A stretch of DNA of 26,369 nucleotides, taken from positions 1-26,369 of the forward strand of contig JBBRTW010000037.1 in NCBI GenBank assembly GCA_038244055.1, in the 5' to 3' direction. The position numbers and the translations under genes are program-made. Below are positions 7,514 through 15,509 of this stretch, piece after piece. Under the pieces are notes generated by a model. That model saw only the letters and a program-made list of their open reading frames with translations. It ran no database searches and was not told the DNA's origin. The stretch comes from DASPKW01 sp038244055. GTDB taxonomy: Bacteria; Planctomycetota; Phycisphaerae; Tepidisphaerales; Tepidisphaeraceae. Positions within the stretch are counted from its first letter, which is position 1; every line of letters begins with the position of its first letter.

Positions 7514-7542
7514 AGTATAAGAATGAGGGGGGAGGGTCGCAA
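7514..7542 (-). promoter_or_regulatory. Sigma70-type promoter for the Gfo/Idh/MocA gene
   Basis: On the minus strand TTGCGA (7542-7537) and TATACT (7519-7514) are separated by exactly 17 bases, upstream of the oxidoreductase ATG by about 60 bases. This assumes a vegetative sigma factor with standard specificity. Confidence 0.55.
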
Positions 7543-7628
7543 GGCGGGGTGTCGCTTCTGAAGTTCAGACTATTCTAATCGCACGTTTCCGGTTAAATTA
7601 CCCCTCCATCAACCACGGAGACCACGCC

Positions 7629-8540
7629 ATGATTTTCATCCGCAGCGCCAAGGCCAGTGTTCTAGCGACTCTCGTTTCATCGGCCGCGCTGGCGATCAGC
7701 GCGCTCAATGGATGCGCCCATACGGAGACGACCCTACCGCCTCCCGAGCAGCCGGCCACGCAGCCGCAGACGGCTTCGGAGATCGTCACGCGGGTGACGG
7801 ATCTGCAGGGAAAGGCGGTCGAGTACGCGGCCGGGGCGACCAAGCTTCCGGGACGCAATGAGATCGAGGATCGGGCGATGGTGGGGCAGCAGTTCGCGAC
7901 GCTCGGGCAGATTATTCCGCTGGTGGCGGGGGCGGAGTTGCCGGGGGATTTGACGCAGCAGCTTCGGATCATCGAATCGACGCGCGGGCAGCTTTTGAAT
8001 GGGTCGGCCGAGCTTTCGATCGAGCCGACGGTCGATAGCGGGCTGCGGGCGGCGCATCGGGCGCTGGTTTCGGTGAATCAGCGCTCGTTCATCGAGGTGC
8101 CGGAGGTGGCCAAGGCGCTGGATGCGATGAAGTTGAAGGTCAATGAGCTCGATTCGGCAACGGGGCCGCTGCATCGGCTGGTGGTGTCGCAGGCGCTGCA
8201 GGCTTCGGCCCAGGCGGTGACGGCGATGGCGGGGTCGATGGAGACGCGGCTGATCGATAAGAACGCGACGCCGGCATCCCCTGCGACTCCGCCGGTGCCG
8301 GCTCCGGCGACTCCCGCTGTTCCCGCGCCGGCGACGCCTGCGGTCACTCCGGCAACTCCGGCGGTTCCGGAAACTCTCAAGCCCGAAGCGCCCAAGGTTG
8401 AGGCACCAAAGGTGGAAGCGCCGAAGGTTGAGGCGCCCAAGGTGGAAGCGCCGAGGGTGGAGACTCCCGCAACGCCGGCAACCCCGGCTGTCCCTGCTCC
8501 GCCGGCGACTCCGGCTCCGACGACGGATTTGAATAAGTGA
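7629..8540 (+). CDS. Probable lipoprotein with Pro/Ala-rich repeat tail
   Basis: 303 residues. The N-terminus has a basic start, a hydrophobic stretch and ALNGC (Cys at about 29), a near-consensus lipobox, suggesting a lipid-anchored envelope protein. Residues 45-215 are predicted helical, Gln/Ala/Leu-rich, with no recognised domain. Residues 217-303 are low complexity: PATP/VPAP repeats, then five PKVEA-type pentapeptides, then more PATPA. Such a tail could span periplasm or cell-wall space. GGAG lies about 11 bases before the ATG. It starts 174 bases from the divergent oxidoreductase gene. No function can be assigned. Confidence 0.75.
   Translation: MIFIRSAKASVLATLVSSAALAISALNGCAHTETTLPPPEQPATQPQTASEIVTRVTDLQGKAVEYAAGATKLPGRNEIEDRAMVGQQFATLGQIIPLVAGAELPGDLTQQLRIIESTRGQLLNGSAELSIEPTVDSGLRAAHRALVSVNQRSFIEVPEVAKALDAMKLKVNELDSATGPLHRLVVSQALQASAQAVTAMAGSMETRLIDKNATPASPATPPVPAPATPAVPAPATPAVTPATPAVPETLKPEAPKVEAPKVEAPKVEAPKVEAPRVETPATPATPAVPAPPATPAPTTDLNK
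8391..8465 (+). repeat. 15-bp in-frame tandem repeat (PKVEA x5)
   Basis: Five 15-bp units encode PKVEA four times and PRVET once, within the proline-rich tail of the lipoprotein gene. Synonymous third-base differences between units show that the repeat is not a very recent expansion. Confidence 0.85.
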
Positions 8541-8687
8541 TCTTTCGCGGGCTTGCGTGGCGCACGGCCTGGGCGGAATTTCGCAGCGCATTCCAACTTA
8601 TTATTTCTCTCTTGGCCCCTCTCCCCGTTATACTCCCCGCGACGGGGCGGACACCCCGCGCAACCATTTCTTCTCGGGGCCACGATC

Positions 8688-9842
8688 ATGGGAACCACAT
8701 ACACCTCCACCATCGAGGTCCGCTGCTGGAAAGAACACACCTGCATTTGCTGCGGTGCGGTTTATGCGTATGAGTTCGTCCGATCCATCAAAGGCTCCGC
8801 GAGCAACGCCGAAAAAGCATCCGTCAACGCCCGCGCGGCCGTGCAGAAAGCGCTGGCCACCGATACCGATCTCCATCCCTGCCCCACCTGCGGCATGTAT
8901 CAGCCCGACATGATCGGGCAGCGCCGCGCGGCCAAACACTGGGTCGCTTTCTGGCTCTCGCTGGTCGCCCTGGGCATCATCCTCATCGTGCGGGCCGCCT
9001 ATGGCATGCAGACCAACACTGCCACCTGGAGCGCGACGATTATCGCGGGCGTGATGGCTTTGTGGATTTTCAAAATCGACACCACCAATCCCAATGGTAA
9101 CCCCGCAGCCAACCTGCAACTGGCCGCGGGGCGGGTCTCGGCCGGGCAGATTCGCCACCAGGCGGGCCGGCCCATGCCCGGGGCGCAGGATGCGGCGCAG
9201 CCCGGCCGCTCCATGGTCGGGACGATGGCTTTGCTCATGGCTTTTACCGCCGTCGCTTTAGCCGCCTCGCCCGAGCTTCTGCGCATCGTGAGAGGCTGGC
9301 CGCTCAACGCCGACTGCTATCCGCCGGTGGTCGGCCCGGGGGATGACACCCGAATCTACATGAACCAGAAGATCAACAGCGTCAAAGGCTATTGGCGCGG
9401 CAAGCCGGAAGTCGCGATTTATGAGGCGGGCACTCCCACCCACCGCATCAACGCCCTGGCCGAGAGCAACCAGAATGACTGGGGATCCACGATCAGCGCC
9501 AAGTCGAGCGAGAAGAACACCAGCTCGACGCCCTGGGTGCGCGTGACCCTGCCGGAAGAGCCGACGCTGGCGGGCAAGACGGTTAGTTGCGATATCGCGC
9601 TGGATGTGCGCTTCCCCGAAATGGCGGGGTCCTCTTCGTTCGAAACGCATTCCCAGAAACTGGCGCGCAGCGTGACGATGCAACTGGCTCCGGCCGGTGC
9701 CGGCGACAGTTACAACAGTTGGTGGTGGGAAGCCACCGCCCTGGGCGTCGGATCGCTTCTTTTGTCGGCCATCCTCCTCGCCGTCGCGGCCAGCGCCCTC
9801 CAGAAGCGCGCGGCCCCGACGCGGACGTATACACTGACGTGA
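8688..9842 (+). CDS. Membrane protein with N-terminal zinc-ribbon-like cysteines, unknown function
   Basis: 384 residues, unrecognised. The N-terminus has two cysteine pairs, CICC (within HTCICCGAVYAYEF) and CPTC (within HPCPTCGMYQPD), about 45 residues apart, a possible zinc ribbon facing the cytosol. Hydrophobic segments follow at about 85-105, 110-126 and 178-198. A polar region of about 150 residues (NADCYPPVVGPGDDTRIYMNQKINS...) comes next, and then a last helix near 350-375 (LGVGSLLLSAILLAVAASAL) with a short basic tail. I use the ATG at 8688, which directly precedes the cysteine region. The frame is open to 8553, but that part looks non-coding. The loop between helices may be extracytoplasmic with beta structure. 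It is followed after 17 bases by a palindromic repeat. Confidence 0.75.
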   Translation: MGTTYTSTIEVRCWKEHTCICCGAVYAYEFVRSIKGSASNAEKASVNARAAVQKALATDTDLHPCPTCGMYQPDMIGQRRAAKHWVAFWLSLVALGIILIVRAAYGMQTNTATWSATIIAGVMALWIFKIDTTNPNGNPAANLQLAAGRVSAGQIRHQAGRPMPGAQDAAQPGRSMVGTMALLMAFTAVALAASPELLRIVRGWPLNADCYPPVVGPGDDTRIYMNQKINSVKGYWRGKPEVAIYEAGTPTHRINALAESNQNDWGSTISAKSSEKNTSSTPWVRVTLPEEPTLAGKTVSCDIALDVRFPEMAGSSSFETHSQKLARSVTMQLAPAGAGDSYNSWWWEATALGVGSLLLSAILLAVAASALQKRAAPTRTYTLT

Positions 9843-9859
9843 TTCCTGGCGAGCTAAAA

Positions 9860-9932
9860 GGGTCAGGAGGTCAGGAGCCGGGGAACGATTATCAGCGTAT
9901 GGGGCATTCCTGGTGGCCGGCTCCTGACCCTG
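9860..9932. repeat. Palindromic element, copy 1 (pairs with 22924-22987)
   Basis: GGTCAGGAGCCGG (9869-9881) and its exact complement CCGGCTCCTGACC (9917-9929) enclose a 35-base loop. The loop shares CAGCGTAT and TGGTGG with the copy at 22924. This copy has an extra partial GGTCAGGA at its left end. It starts 17 bases after a stop codon. The rest of the gap to 10151 holds the hairpin listed next and nothing else I recognise. Confidence 0.85.
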
Positions 9933-10025
9933 ATGATCCGTCGATCTTCCACTCCCACCGATCCCAGGATTTTCCGGGAATAAAATCCGCACCTTAACGC
10001 AACTCCCGCTCGCAGCTTGCGATAA

Positions 10026-10064
10026 CCGGTCGCTTCCATCAGCGGAAGCGGGTGTGGCGACCGG
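10026..10064. other. Nested or competing hairpins in the leader of the 10152 gene
   Basis: CCGGTCGC (10026-10033) can pair with GCGACCGG (10057-10064), and CGCTTCC (10031-10037) with GGAAGCG (10044-10050). The two stems share three bases, so they are partly alternative. They lie about 90-125 bases before the next start codon. It may be an mRNA leader structure or a chance palindrome. No known riboswitch is recognised. Confidence 0.3.
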
Positions 10065-10151
10065 CTGGCCGCAAACGCTCACGCAAATCGAGATCAATGT
10101 GGTCTCAACCATTCAAATCCATCGGCCGGAGTAAAAAGATCAAGGTGACTC

Positions 10152-10811
10152 ATGTCCGTTTTCTCTTCCCTGTCGTCTCTGAAGTTGTCGACCCCGGTGA
10201 GCGCGACGGCGCTCAAGAGCAGTGTTTCCGGCGACCTCGCCGTCACGCTCGGTTCGATCGCCAAGCTGCCGCAAAGCGCGATCCTGGGCGGCCCGGCCGC
10301 GAAGGCCGCAGCGCCCGCTGCGGCCCCCATGCAGACGGGCCCGCTGGTGATCAGCGGCAAGTTCGACAAGATCTACAGCGCCAATGAATTCAAGTGGTCC
10401 AATGCGTTTTCCGGGATCCACCTGAAGGATATCGCCACGATCGTCGAGCCGTCGCTCGCCGGCAAGTTCCACACCCAGAACGCCGCGGCCAACTACATCG
10501 CCGACAGCCTGCCCCCCGCCTACGCCGGCGCCAATGTCGATAAGCGCGTTCACGATGCGGTGCGCGATGCCTGTGCCAACTGGCATCCCGGCCAGGATCT
10601 GGCTCAGCTCGTCCATGACGCGGTGAAGAAGGCGCTGACCGGCGTCATCTCGGATAACCCGCCCCAGAATCCCGGCGCGCTCTTCCAAACACCGACCCCC
10701 GACTCGATCGCCAACCAGATGGCCGGCTATATCCGCGCCAACGGCTCGACCCCGATCGATGCGGCCGAGCACATCGTCGCCGCGGAGCGCGCGTATCGCC
10801 CGCCGGCGTAG
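10152..10811 (+). CDS. Conserved-looking protein of unknown function
   Basis: 219 residues, not recognised. The N-terminal 65 residues are Ser/Ala-rich and flexible (VFSSLSSLKLSTPVSATALKSS, AAKAAAPAAAP), without a signal peptide. The remainder is more ordered: ISGKFDKIYSANEFKWSNAFSGIHLKDIATIVEPSLAG, then helical segments (HDAVRDACANW, LAQLVHDAVKKALTGVI) and a C-terminal helix ending in AERAYRPPA. A strong Shine-Dalgarno (AAGGTGA, 10142-10148) precedes the ATG, and an intrinsic terminator lies 50 bases after the stop, so it is a well-formed monocistronic gene. No catalytic motif is visible. Confidence 0.8.
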   Translation: MSVFSSLSSLKLSTPVSATALKSSVSGDLAVTLGSIAKLPQSAILGGPAAKAAAPAAAPMQTGPLVISGKFDKIYSANEFKWSNAFSGIHLKDIATIVEPSLAGKFHTQNAAANYIADSLPPAYAGANVDKRVHDAVRDACANWHPGQDLAQLVHDAVKKALTGVISDNPPQNPGALFQTPTPDSIANQMAGYIRANGSTPIDAAEHIVAAERAYRPPA

Positions 10812-10861
10812 TCTCCCCTGCTCACCTGCGAGCGGCGGCGAATTTCAAACTACATCCTCAT

Positions 10862-10902
10862 GGCGGGCACATACGGTTTGGCCGGTGTGCCCGCCCTTCT
10901 AT
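10862..10902 (+). terminator. Intrinsic terminator after the 10152 gene
   Basis: GGCGGGCACA (10862-10871) and TGTGCCCGCC (10886-10895) form a perfect 10-bp stem around a 14-base loop, followed by CTTCTATT. The remaining gap to 11058 has a GCGCGAA-rich stretch (10920-10960) but no gene. Confidence 0.7.
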
Positions 10903-11058
10903 TGGTTGAATGGACAAATTAAGCGCGAATTGCGCGAAGGGGCGAAGGAGTCGCGAAGAGGAGAATCAGTGGTGGCTTTTCAGCACGCCGGCAATGTTGA
11001 TTCGGCAATTCTTTCCCGCCTTACTTCGCGCTTCACCCACATCGGTTAAACTTCCACC

Positions 11059-12600
11059 ATGCCGCTTACGAATCTCCATCGCTCATTCCTTCTCGCCACC
11101 ATGCTCCTCATGACCCCGCTCCTCCAGGCCGCCGATGCTCCAGCACCCACGCCTCTGCCGCCTGCTTCGGCCGACCATCTTCCGCGCTGGCGCGGGTTCA
11201 ACCTGCTGGAAAAATTCATGCAGGGCAATCGCAAGTCGCCCTTCCTCGAATCCGATTTCCAGCTCATCTCCAAACTCGGCTTCAACTTCGTGCGGCTGCC
11301 GATGGATTACCGCCTCTGGATCAAGGATGGGAACTGGGAACAGTTCGATGAAGCCACGCTCAAGGAAATCGATCAGGCGGTCGAGTGGGGCAATAAGTAC
11401 CAGGTGCATGTCTGCATCAACTTCCACCGCGCTCCGGGATATACGGTGGCCAATCCGCCGGAGAAGACCAGTTTGTGGACCGATCCGGAGACGCAGCGTG
11501 TGTGTGCGCTTCACTGGGCGACCTTCGCCAAACGGTACAAGGGCATTTCCAGCGACCGGCTCAGTTTCAACCTGCTGAACGAGCCGCATAGCGCCAAGCT
11601 CGAACAGTTCGTGGCGGTGATCACCAAGCTGTCGGAAGCGATTCACAAGGAAGATCCCGATCGGCTGATCATCTCCGATGGGATGGAGTGGGGGCAAAAG
11701 CCCGTCCTCGAACTCAAGGGCCTCCACATCGCCCAGGCCGGGCGGGGTTATGCGCCGAGCCAGGTGAGCCATTACAAGGCCAACTGGATGAAGGGGAACG
11801 AGAACTGGCCCGTGCCGAAGTGGCCGACCCTGACGCCGCTGCCGGGGACGCTCATGGCCGCCCAGCACAAGCCTGAGGGGCCGAACTCGATTGTGATTAA
11901 TGGCCCATTCCCCGCGGTCGCCACGTCGCTGCGCCTGCATGTGATGACGGTCTCCAACGCCGCCAGTCTGCTGATCGAGGCCGATGGGCAGAAGCTCATC
12001 GAAAAATCCTTCAAGCCCGGCCCGGGCGAAGGGGAGTGGAAGAAGGTCGTCTTCGTCGAGAAATACAAGTCGTACCAGAACATTTACGACAAGGATTACA
12101 CCATCGCGGTTCCCGCCGGCGCGAAACAAGTGACGATCCGCCTGGCCGATGGGGATTGGCTGGTCGTCTCAGAGATCGGCCTGAAGCCCGAAGGTTCGGC
12201 CAGCGAAGACACGATCACCTGCGACAACGCCTGGGGCAAGAAAGCCCCGCCCATCACCTACAATCCGAAGAACAAATCCGCGCCGTTTGAAGGCATGCCC
12301 GCCCACGATCGGCAGTGGCTCTTCGACCAGAATCTCAAACCCTGGATCGCCGCCCGCGAGCAGGGGATCGGCGTGGTGATCGGGGAATGGGGTGCATTCA
12401 ACAAAACCCCGCACGATGTCTTCCTCCGCTGGGCCGAGGACAACCTCGCCAACTGGAAACAGGCCGACATCGGCTGGGCGATGTGGAATTTCCGGGGCGC
12501 TTTCGGCGTGCTCGACAGCGGGCGCGCGGATGTGAAGTACGAGGATTACGAGGGGCATAAGCTGGATCGGGCGCTGCTGGAGTTGCTGTTGAAATACTGA
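11059..12600 (+). CDS. Secreted glycoside hydrolase family 5-like enzyme with inserted domain
   Basis: 513 residues. Residues 1-25 form a signal peptide (LLATMLLMTPLLQAADA), so it acts in the periplasm or outside. The (beta/alpha)8 fold of GH5/cellulase type is recognised from RGFNLLEKF (45-53), FNFVRLPMDY (75-84), INFHRAPGY (120-128), the acid/base glutamate in NLLNEPH (E175), the nucleophile in VVIGEWGAFN (E443) and WAMWNFRGAFGVLDS. Between the two catalytic residues sits an extra block at about 262-400 (SIVINGPFPAVATSLRLHVMTV, QVTIRLADGDWLVVSEIGL) that looks like a beta-sandwich or carbohydrate-binding module. Typical substrates are beta-glucans or mannans, but which one cannot be told. 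The start ATG at 11059 has no clear Shine-Dalgarno. Confidence 0.9.
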   Translation: MPLTNLHRSFLLATMLLMTPLLQAADAPAPTPLPPASADHLPRWRGFNLLEKFMQGNRKSPFLESDFQLISKLGFNFVRLPMDYRLWIKDGNWEQFDEATLKEIDQAVEWGNKYQVHVCINFHRAPGYTVANPPEKTSLWTDPETQRVCALHWATFAKRYKGISSDRLSFNLLNEPHSAKLEQFVAVITKLSEAIHKEDPDRLIISDGMEWGQKPVLELKGLHIAQAGRGYAPSQVSHYKANWMKGNENWPVPKWPTLTPLPGTLMAAQHKPEGPNSIVINGPFPAVATSLRLHVMTVSNAASLLIEADGQKLIEKSFKPGPGEGEWKKVVFVEKYKSYQNIYDKDYTIAVPAGAKQVTIRLADGDWLVVSEIGLKPEGSASEDTITCDNAWGKKAPPITYNPKNKSAPFEGMPAHDRQWLFDQNLKPWIAAREQGIGVVIGEWGAFNKTPHDVFLRWAEDNLANWKQADIGWAMWNFRGAFGVLDSGRADVKYEDYEGHKLDRALLELLLKY

Positions 12601-12726
12601 TTTGAACCATGCGGGGGCGCGCGACGGCGCGACTGGAAGCGCGAATGAATCATGATTTCGGAGGGTTGTGGGATGCGGTAAATTCCGTCTTTCCTTCCAT
12701 GCCCGTCACGCCCTAAGATAGCGGTG

Positions 12727-14079
12727 ATGACCGATGGTATGCCTGTGATTGGCGGCGTGAGTGTGGGGGGGCTGTTTGCGCGCCTGGGGGACTGGAAGGA
12801 GCAGCTTGAGTTTGTGGTGGAGACGGTGCGGGAGATGAGCGCGCAGACCGATCCGCAGGAGATGGTGCGGACGTATGGGCTGCGGATGCAGACGCTGATG
12901 CCGTCCGAAGGATATTTGTCGCTCAGCCGGCGCGACCTGGATACGCCGCTGCTTCGGGTGACGCGATCGAACCGGTGGGAGGATCCGGTCGATCCGTGGA
13001 AGCATCGGGATCGGTTGCCGGTGCTCGAGGGGGGGCTGTTGTCGCGGCTGATCTATGGAGGCCTGCCGGTGGTGATCGACGATCTGCCGGCGGAACTGGC
13101 GGAGGACGATCCGGCGGCCGACTATCTGCGGGGGTTTGGGTCGATGGCGGCGATTCCGCTTTACGATCATGGGGTGTCGCGGAACATGGTGGTGCTGCTG
13201 CGCGAGCGGAAGGATGCTTTTGAGCGCGAGCATCTGGCCGAGCATACGTGGATGGCGAATCTTTTTGGAAGGGCGACGCATAACCTGGTGTTGTCGGAGG
13301 AGGTGCGACGGGCGTATGACCGGGTGGATCGGGAGTTGAAGGTGGTGGCGGATATCCAGCGGTCGCTGCTGCCGACGACGCTGCCGAGTATCCCGACGCT
13401 GGAACTCGCGGCCGACTACCAGACCTCGACCCGCGCGGGCGGCGACTATTACGATTTCTTCAAGCTGGCGGATGGGCGGTGGGGTTTTCTGATCGCGGAT
13501 GTGAGTGGGCACGGCACGCCGGCGGCGGTCATCATGGCGGTGACGCATTCGATCGCGCACATGATCAACGATCCCCCCGATCCGCCCAGCAAACTGCTGA
13601 CGCATGTGAACAAGCATCTATCGGCGCGGTACACGAACGGCTCGGGGACTTTCGTGACGGCGCTGTATGGGATTTACGACCCGGCGACGCACGGGCTGAC
13701 CTGGTCGTCGGCGGGGCACCCTTCAGCGCGGCTGGTGCGAAACGGGATCGTGGGGGCGATCGATGGGGTGCATATGCTGCCGCTGGGGATCGACGCGGAG
13801 GAGGAGTACGTCGATTCGGAGTATCAACTGGAACTGGGCGATACGCTGGTGCTGTACACGGATGGAATCACCGAAGCGCGCTCGCCGGGCGGGGATATGT
13901 TCGGCGAAGCGCGGCTGGACACGGCGGCGGCGGCGGGGGGAAACGCGAGGCAGACGGTGGGATCGATCCTGGGAGATCTGGAGCGATTCCGGGCGGGGCG
14001 AATCCTGGCGGATGATCGGACCCTGCTGGTGGCGCGGGTGGTGGAGGATGGGTGCGAGGAAAGCGGGGGGGGAATTTGA
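12727..14079 (+). CDS. GAF-like domain and PP2C (SpoIIE/RsbU-type) serine phosphatase
   Basis: 450 residues, cytosolic. Residues 25-190 form a GAF-like sensor (EFVVETVREMSAQTDPQEM, AAIPLYDHGVSRNMVVLLRE). A helical linker follows (190-215), then an RsbU/SpoIIE phosphatase domain: VADIQRSLLPTTLPSIP (207-223), RAGGDYYDFF with D240 and D243, IADVSGHGTPAAV with D258, SSAGHPSARLV, LVLYTDGITEARS, and a final DDRTLLVARV. All metal-binding aspartates seem present. Such enzymes dephosphorylate anti-sigma-factor antagonists in partner-switching pathways, but no such partner is in this window. GTG at 12724 immediately precedes the ATG, and either may be used. The GH43-like gene starts 13 bases after the stop, so the two are probably cotranscribed. 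Confidence 0.9.
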   Translation: MTDGMPVIGGVSVGGLFARLGDWKEQLEFVVETVREMSAQTDPQEMVRTYGLRMQTLMPSEGYLSLSRRDLDTPLLRVTRSNRWEDPVDPWKHRDRLPVLEGGLLSRLIYGGLPVVIDDLPAELAEDDPAADYLRGFGSMAAIPLYDHGVSRNMVVLLRERKDAFEREHLAEHTWMANLFGRATHNLVLSEEVRRAYDRVDRELKVVADIQRSLLPTTLPSIPTLELAADYQTSTRAGGDYYDFFKLADGRWGFLIADVSGHGTPAAVIMAVTHSIAHMINDPPDPPSKLLTHVNKHLSARYTNGSGTFVTALYGIYDPATHGLTWSSAGHPSARLVRNGIVGAIDGVHMLPLGIDAEEEYVDSEYQLELGDTLVLYTDGITEARSPGGDMFGEARLDTAAAAGGNARQTVGSILGDLERFRAGRILADDRTLLVARVVEDGCEESGGGI

Positions 14080-14092
14080 TATCATCCGCACC

Positions 14093-15085
14093 ATGAAATC
14101 CGCATTCATTGCGTGCGTCGGTCTGATTTTTATCGCGGCGGCTGTTGGCGGTGAGCCAAAGTTGAAATATGGCGACCCGGACCGAACCGGTCTGCCGTTC
14201 GCGAAGGACCCCTGCATCATTCGGTTCGGCGGCCGGTATCTGATGTATTACTCAATCGCTCCGTACAGCCCGGCGCGCCTGCCGAAGAATCAAAAGGCCG
14301 GTGCCTGGGCCATCGGCATCGCGGAGAGCGCCAATCTGGTCGACTGGAAAAAGGCGGGCGAGATCCTGCCCGAGCAGGAATGCGAGCGCAATGGACTGGT
14401 CAATGGAAGGGTCATCCTGCTGGATGGGAAGCTTCACCTGTTCTACAACAGCTACGGCAACAAGCAGCTCGACGCGATTTGCCATGCGACATCCACGGAT
14501 GGATTGCATTTCGATCGCGACCCCTCGAACCCGATCCTGCGGGCCTCGGGGGAATGGAACAATGGCCGGGCGATCGACTGCGATGTGCTGGAGCACGATG
14601 GCAAGCTTCTTTTGTATTATGCGACGCGCGATCCCTCGGGGAAGATACAGATGCTGGCGGTGGCGGCAGCCGATCGCAAAAGCGATTTTTCCCGCAGCGC
14701 CTGGAAGCCGGCGCTGGACGGGCCGGCGCTGAAGCCCGAACTTCCGTGGGAAACGCGCTGCATCGAAGCCCCCTCTTTGGTCAAGCGCGACGGGAAGATC
14801 TATCTCTTCTACGGAGGCGGCTACAACAACGATCCCCAGCAGATCGGGTGCGCGGTTTCGGACGATGGGCTCCATTTCAAGCGATTGTTCGACCAGCCGC
14901 TATTGGCCAATGGAAAGCCCGGCGAGTGGAACAGTTCTGAATCCGGCCACCCAGGGATTTTTCTGGATGAAGATGGACAGACGTATCTTTTCTTCCAGGG
15001 CAATCCCGATCATGGCAAGACGTGGTTCATCTCCCAGGTGAAAATTGGCTGGAAAGAAGGGCGGCCGTACATCTTTCCAGAATGA
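14093..15085 (+). CDS. Secreted five-bladed beta-propeller glycosidase (GH43-like)
   Basis: 330 residues with a signal peptide (1-20, ending VGG/EP). The blades repeat the pattern of short Gly/Asp turns and LxLFY/LLLYY/IYLFYGG strands seen in GH43, GH32 and GH130-type folds. Candidate catalytic residues of GH43 type are visible: D39 in FAKDPCIIRFGG, D162 or D164 in AIDCDVLEHDGKLLLYYATRD, and E225 in RCIEAPSLVKRDGKIYLFYGGG. The substrate is probably a plant or algal polysaccharide side chain, but this cannot be fixed. No Shine-Dalgarno is close to the ATG, and translation may be coupled to the phosphatase gene 13 bases upstream. GH130 or an uncharacterised propeller hydrolase is the main alternative. 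Confidence 0.8.
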   Translation: MKSAFIACVGLIFIAAAVGGEPKLKYGDPDRTGLPFAKDPCIIRFGGRYLMYYSIAPYSPARLPKNQKAGAWAIGIAESANLVDWKKAGEILPEQECERNGLVNGRVILLDGKLHLFYNSYGNKQLDAICHATSTDGLHFDRDPSNPILRASGEWNNGRAIDCDVLEHDGKLLLYYATRDPSGKIQMLAVAAADRKSDFSRSAWKPALDGPALKPELPWETRCIEAPSLVKRDGKIYLFYGGGYNNDPQQIGCAVSDDGLHFKRLFDQPLLANGKPGEWNSSESGHPGIFLDEDGQTYLFFQGNPDHGKTWFISQVKIGWKEGRPYIFPE

Positions 15086-15164
15086 AGCGGCGTGTTGGCT
15101 GTGAGGGGCAGGCAATCGCCAAGCCTATAACGACCCACTATGATGCGGTTATTAAGGAGACCGC

Positions 15165-15509
15165 ATGTCCGCTCAAACCGGTTCGCCGAAATTCACCAAT
15201 CGCCTGGCGCGGGAGAGTTCGCCTTATCTATTGCAGCACGCGCACAATCCTGTGGATTGGTATGCCTGGGGGCCGGAGGCGTTTGAGGCTTCGCGGGCTC
15301 AGAACAAGCCGATTTTTCTGTCGGTGGGGTACTCGACTTGTTACTGGTGCCATGTGATGGAGCGGCAGAGTTTCGAGAATGAGTCGATTGCGAAATTGAT
15401 GAATGAACTGTTCATCAACATCAAGGTGGATCGGGAGGAGCGGCCGGATGTGGATCAGGTTTACATGACGGCGGTGCAGATTCTGACGCGGCAGGGGGGT
15501 GGCCGATGA
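15165..15509 (+). CDS. DUF255 thioredoxin-domain protein, N-terminal part (frameshifted)
   Basis: 114 residues covering the thioredoxin-like domain of the DUF255/YyaL (SSP411-type) family: NRLARESSPYLLQHAHNPVDWYAW (12-35), FLSVGYSTCYWCHVMERQSFENE with the redox pair C59/C62, and IKVDREERPDVDQVYMTAVQ. AAGGAGA lies 7-13 bases before the ATG. The frame then runs into a TGA at 15507-15509. The family continues QGGWPMSVFLTP, which is exactly what the -1 frame encodes after the G6 run at 15494-15499. This part and the next CDS are therefore one gene broken by one missing base, or joined by a -1 frameshift. Confidence 0.85.
   Translation: MSAQTGSPKFTNRLARESSPYLLQHAHNPVDWYAWGPEAFEASRAQNKPIFLSVGYSTCYWCHVMERQSFENESIAKLMNELFINIKVDREERPDVDQVYMTAVQILTRQGGGR
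15493..15509 (+). other. G6 run with slippery heptamer and overlapping stop/start
   Basis: In the zero frame the codons are CAG GGG GGT GGC CGA TGA. G GGG GGT fits the X XXY YYZ slippery pattern, and a -1 slip gives GGG GGG TGG CCG ATG AGC, restoring the conserved GGWPMS. The ATG of the second frame (15506-15508) overlaps the TGA (15507-15509). The run AGGGGGGTGG also looks like a Shine-Dalgarno placed suitably for that ATG. Confidence 0.6.

Noticed and set aside
10026..10064. A known riboswitch class in front of the 10152 gene
   Set aside because: Only short competing stems are visible, with no conserved aptamer core I recognise.
10918..11050. Possible inverted repeat with GCGCGAA words before the GH5 gene
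   Set aside because: Only AAGCGCGAA matches clearly between the two sides. The rest does not align well enough to call an element.
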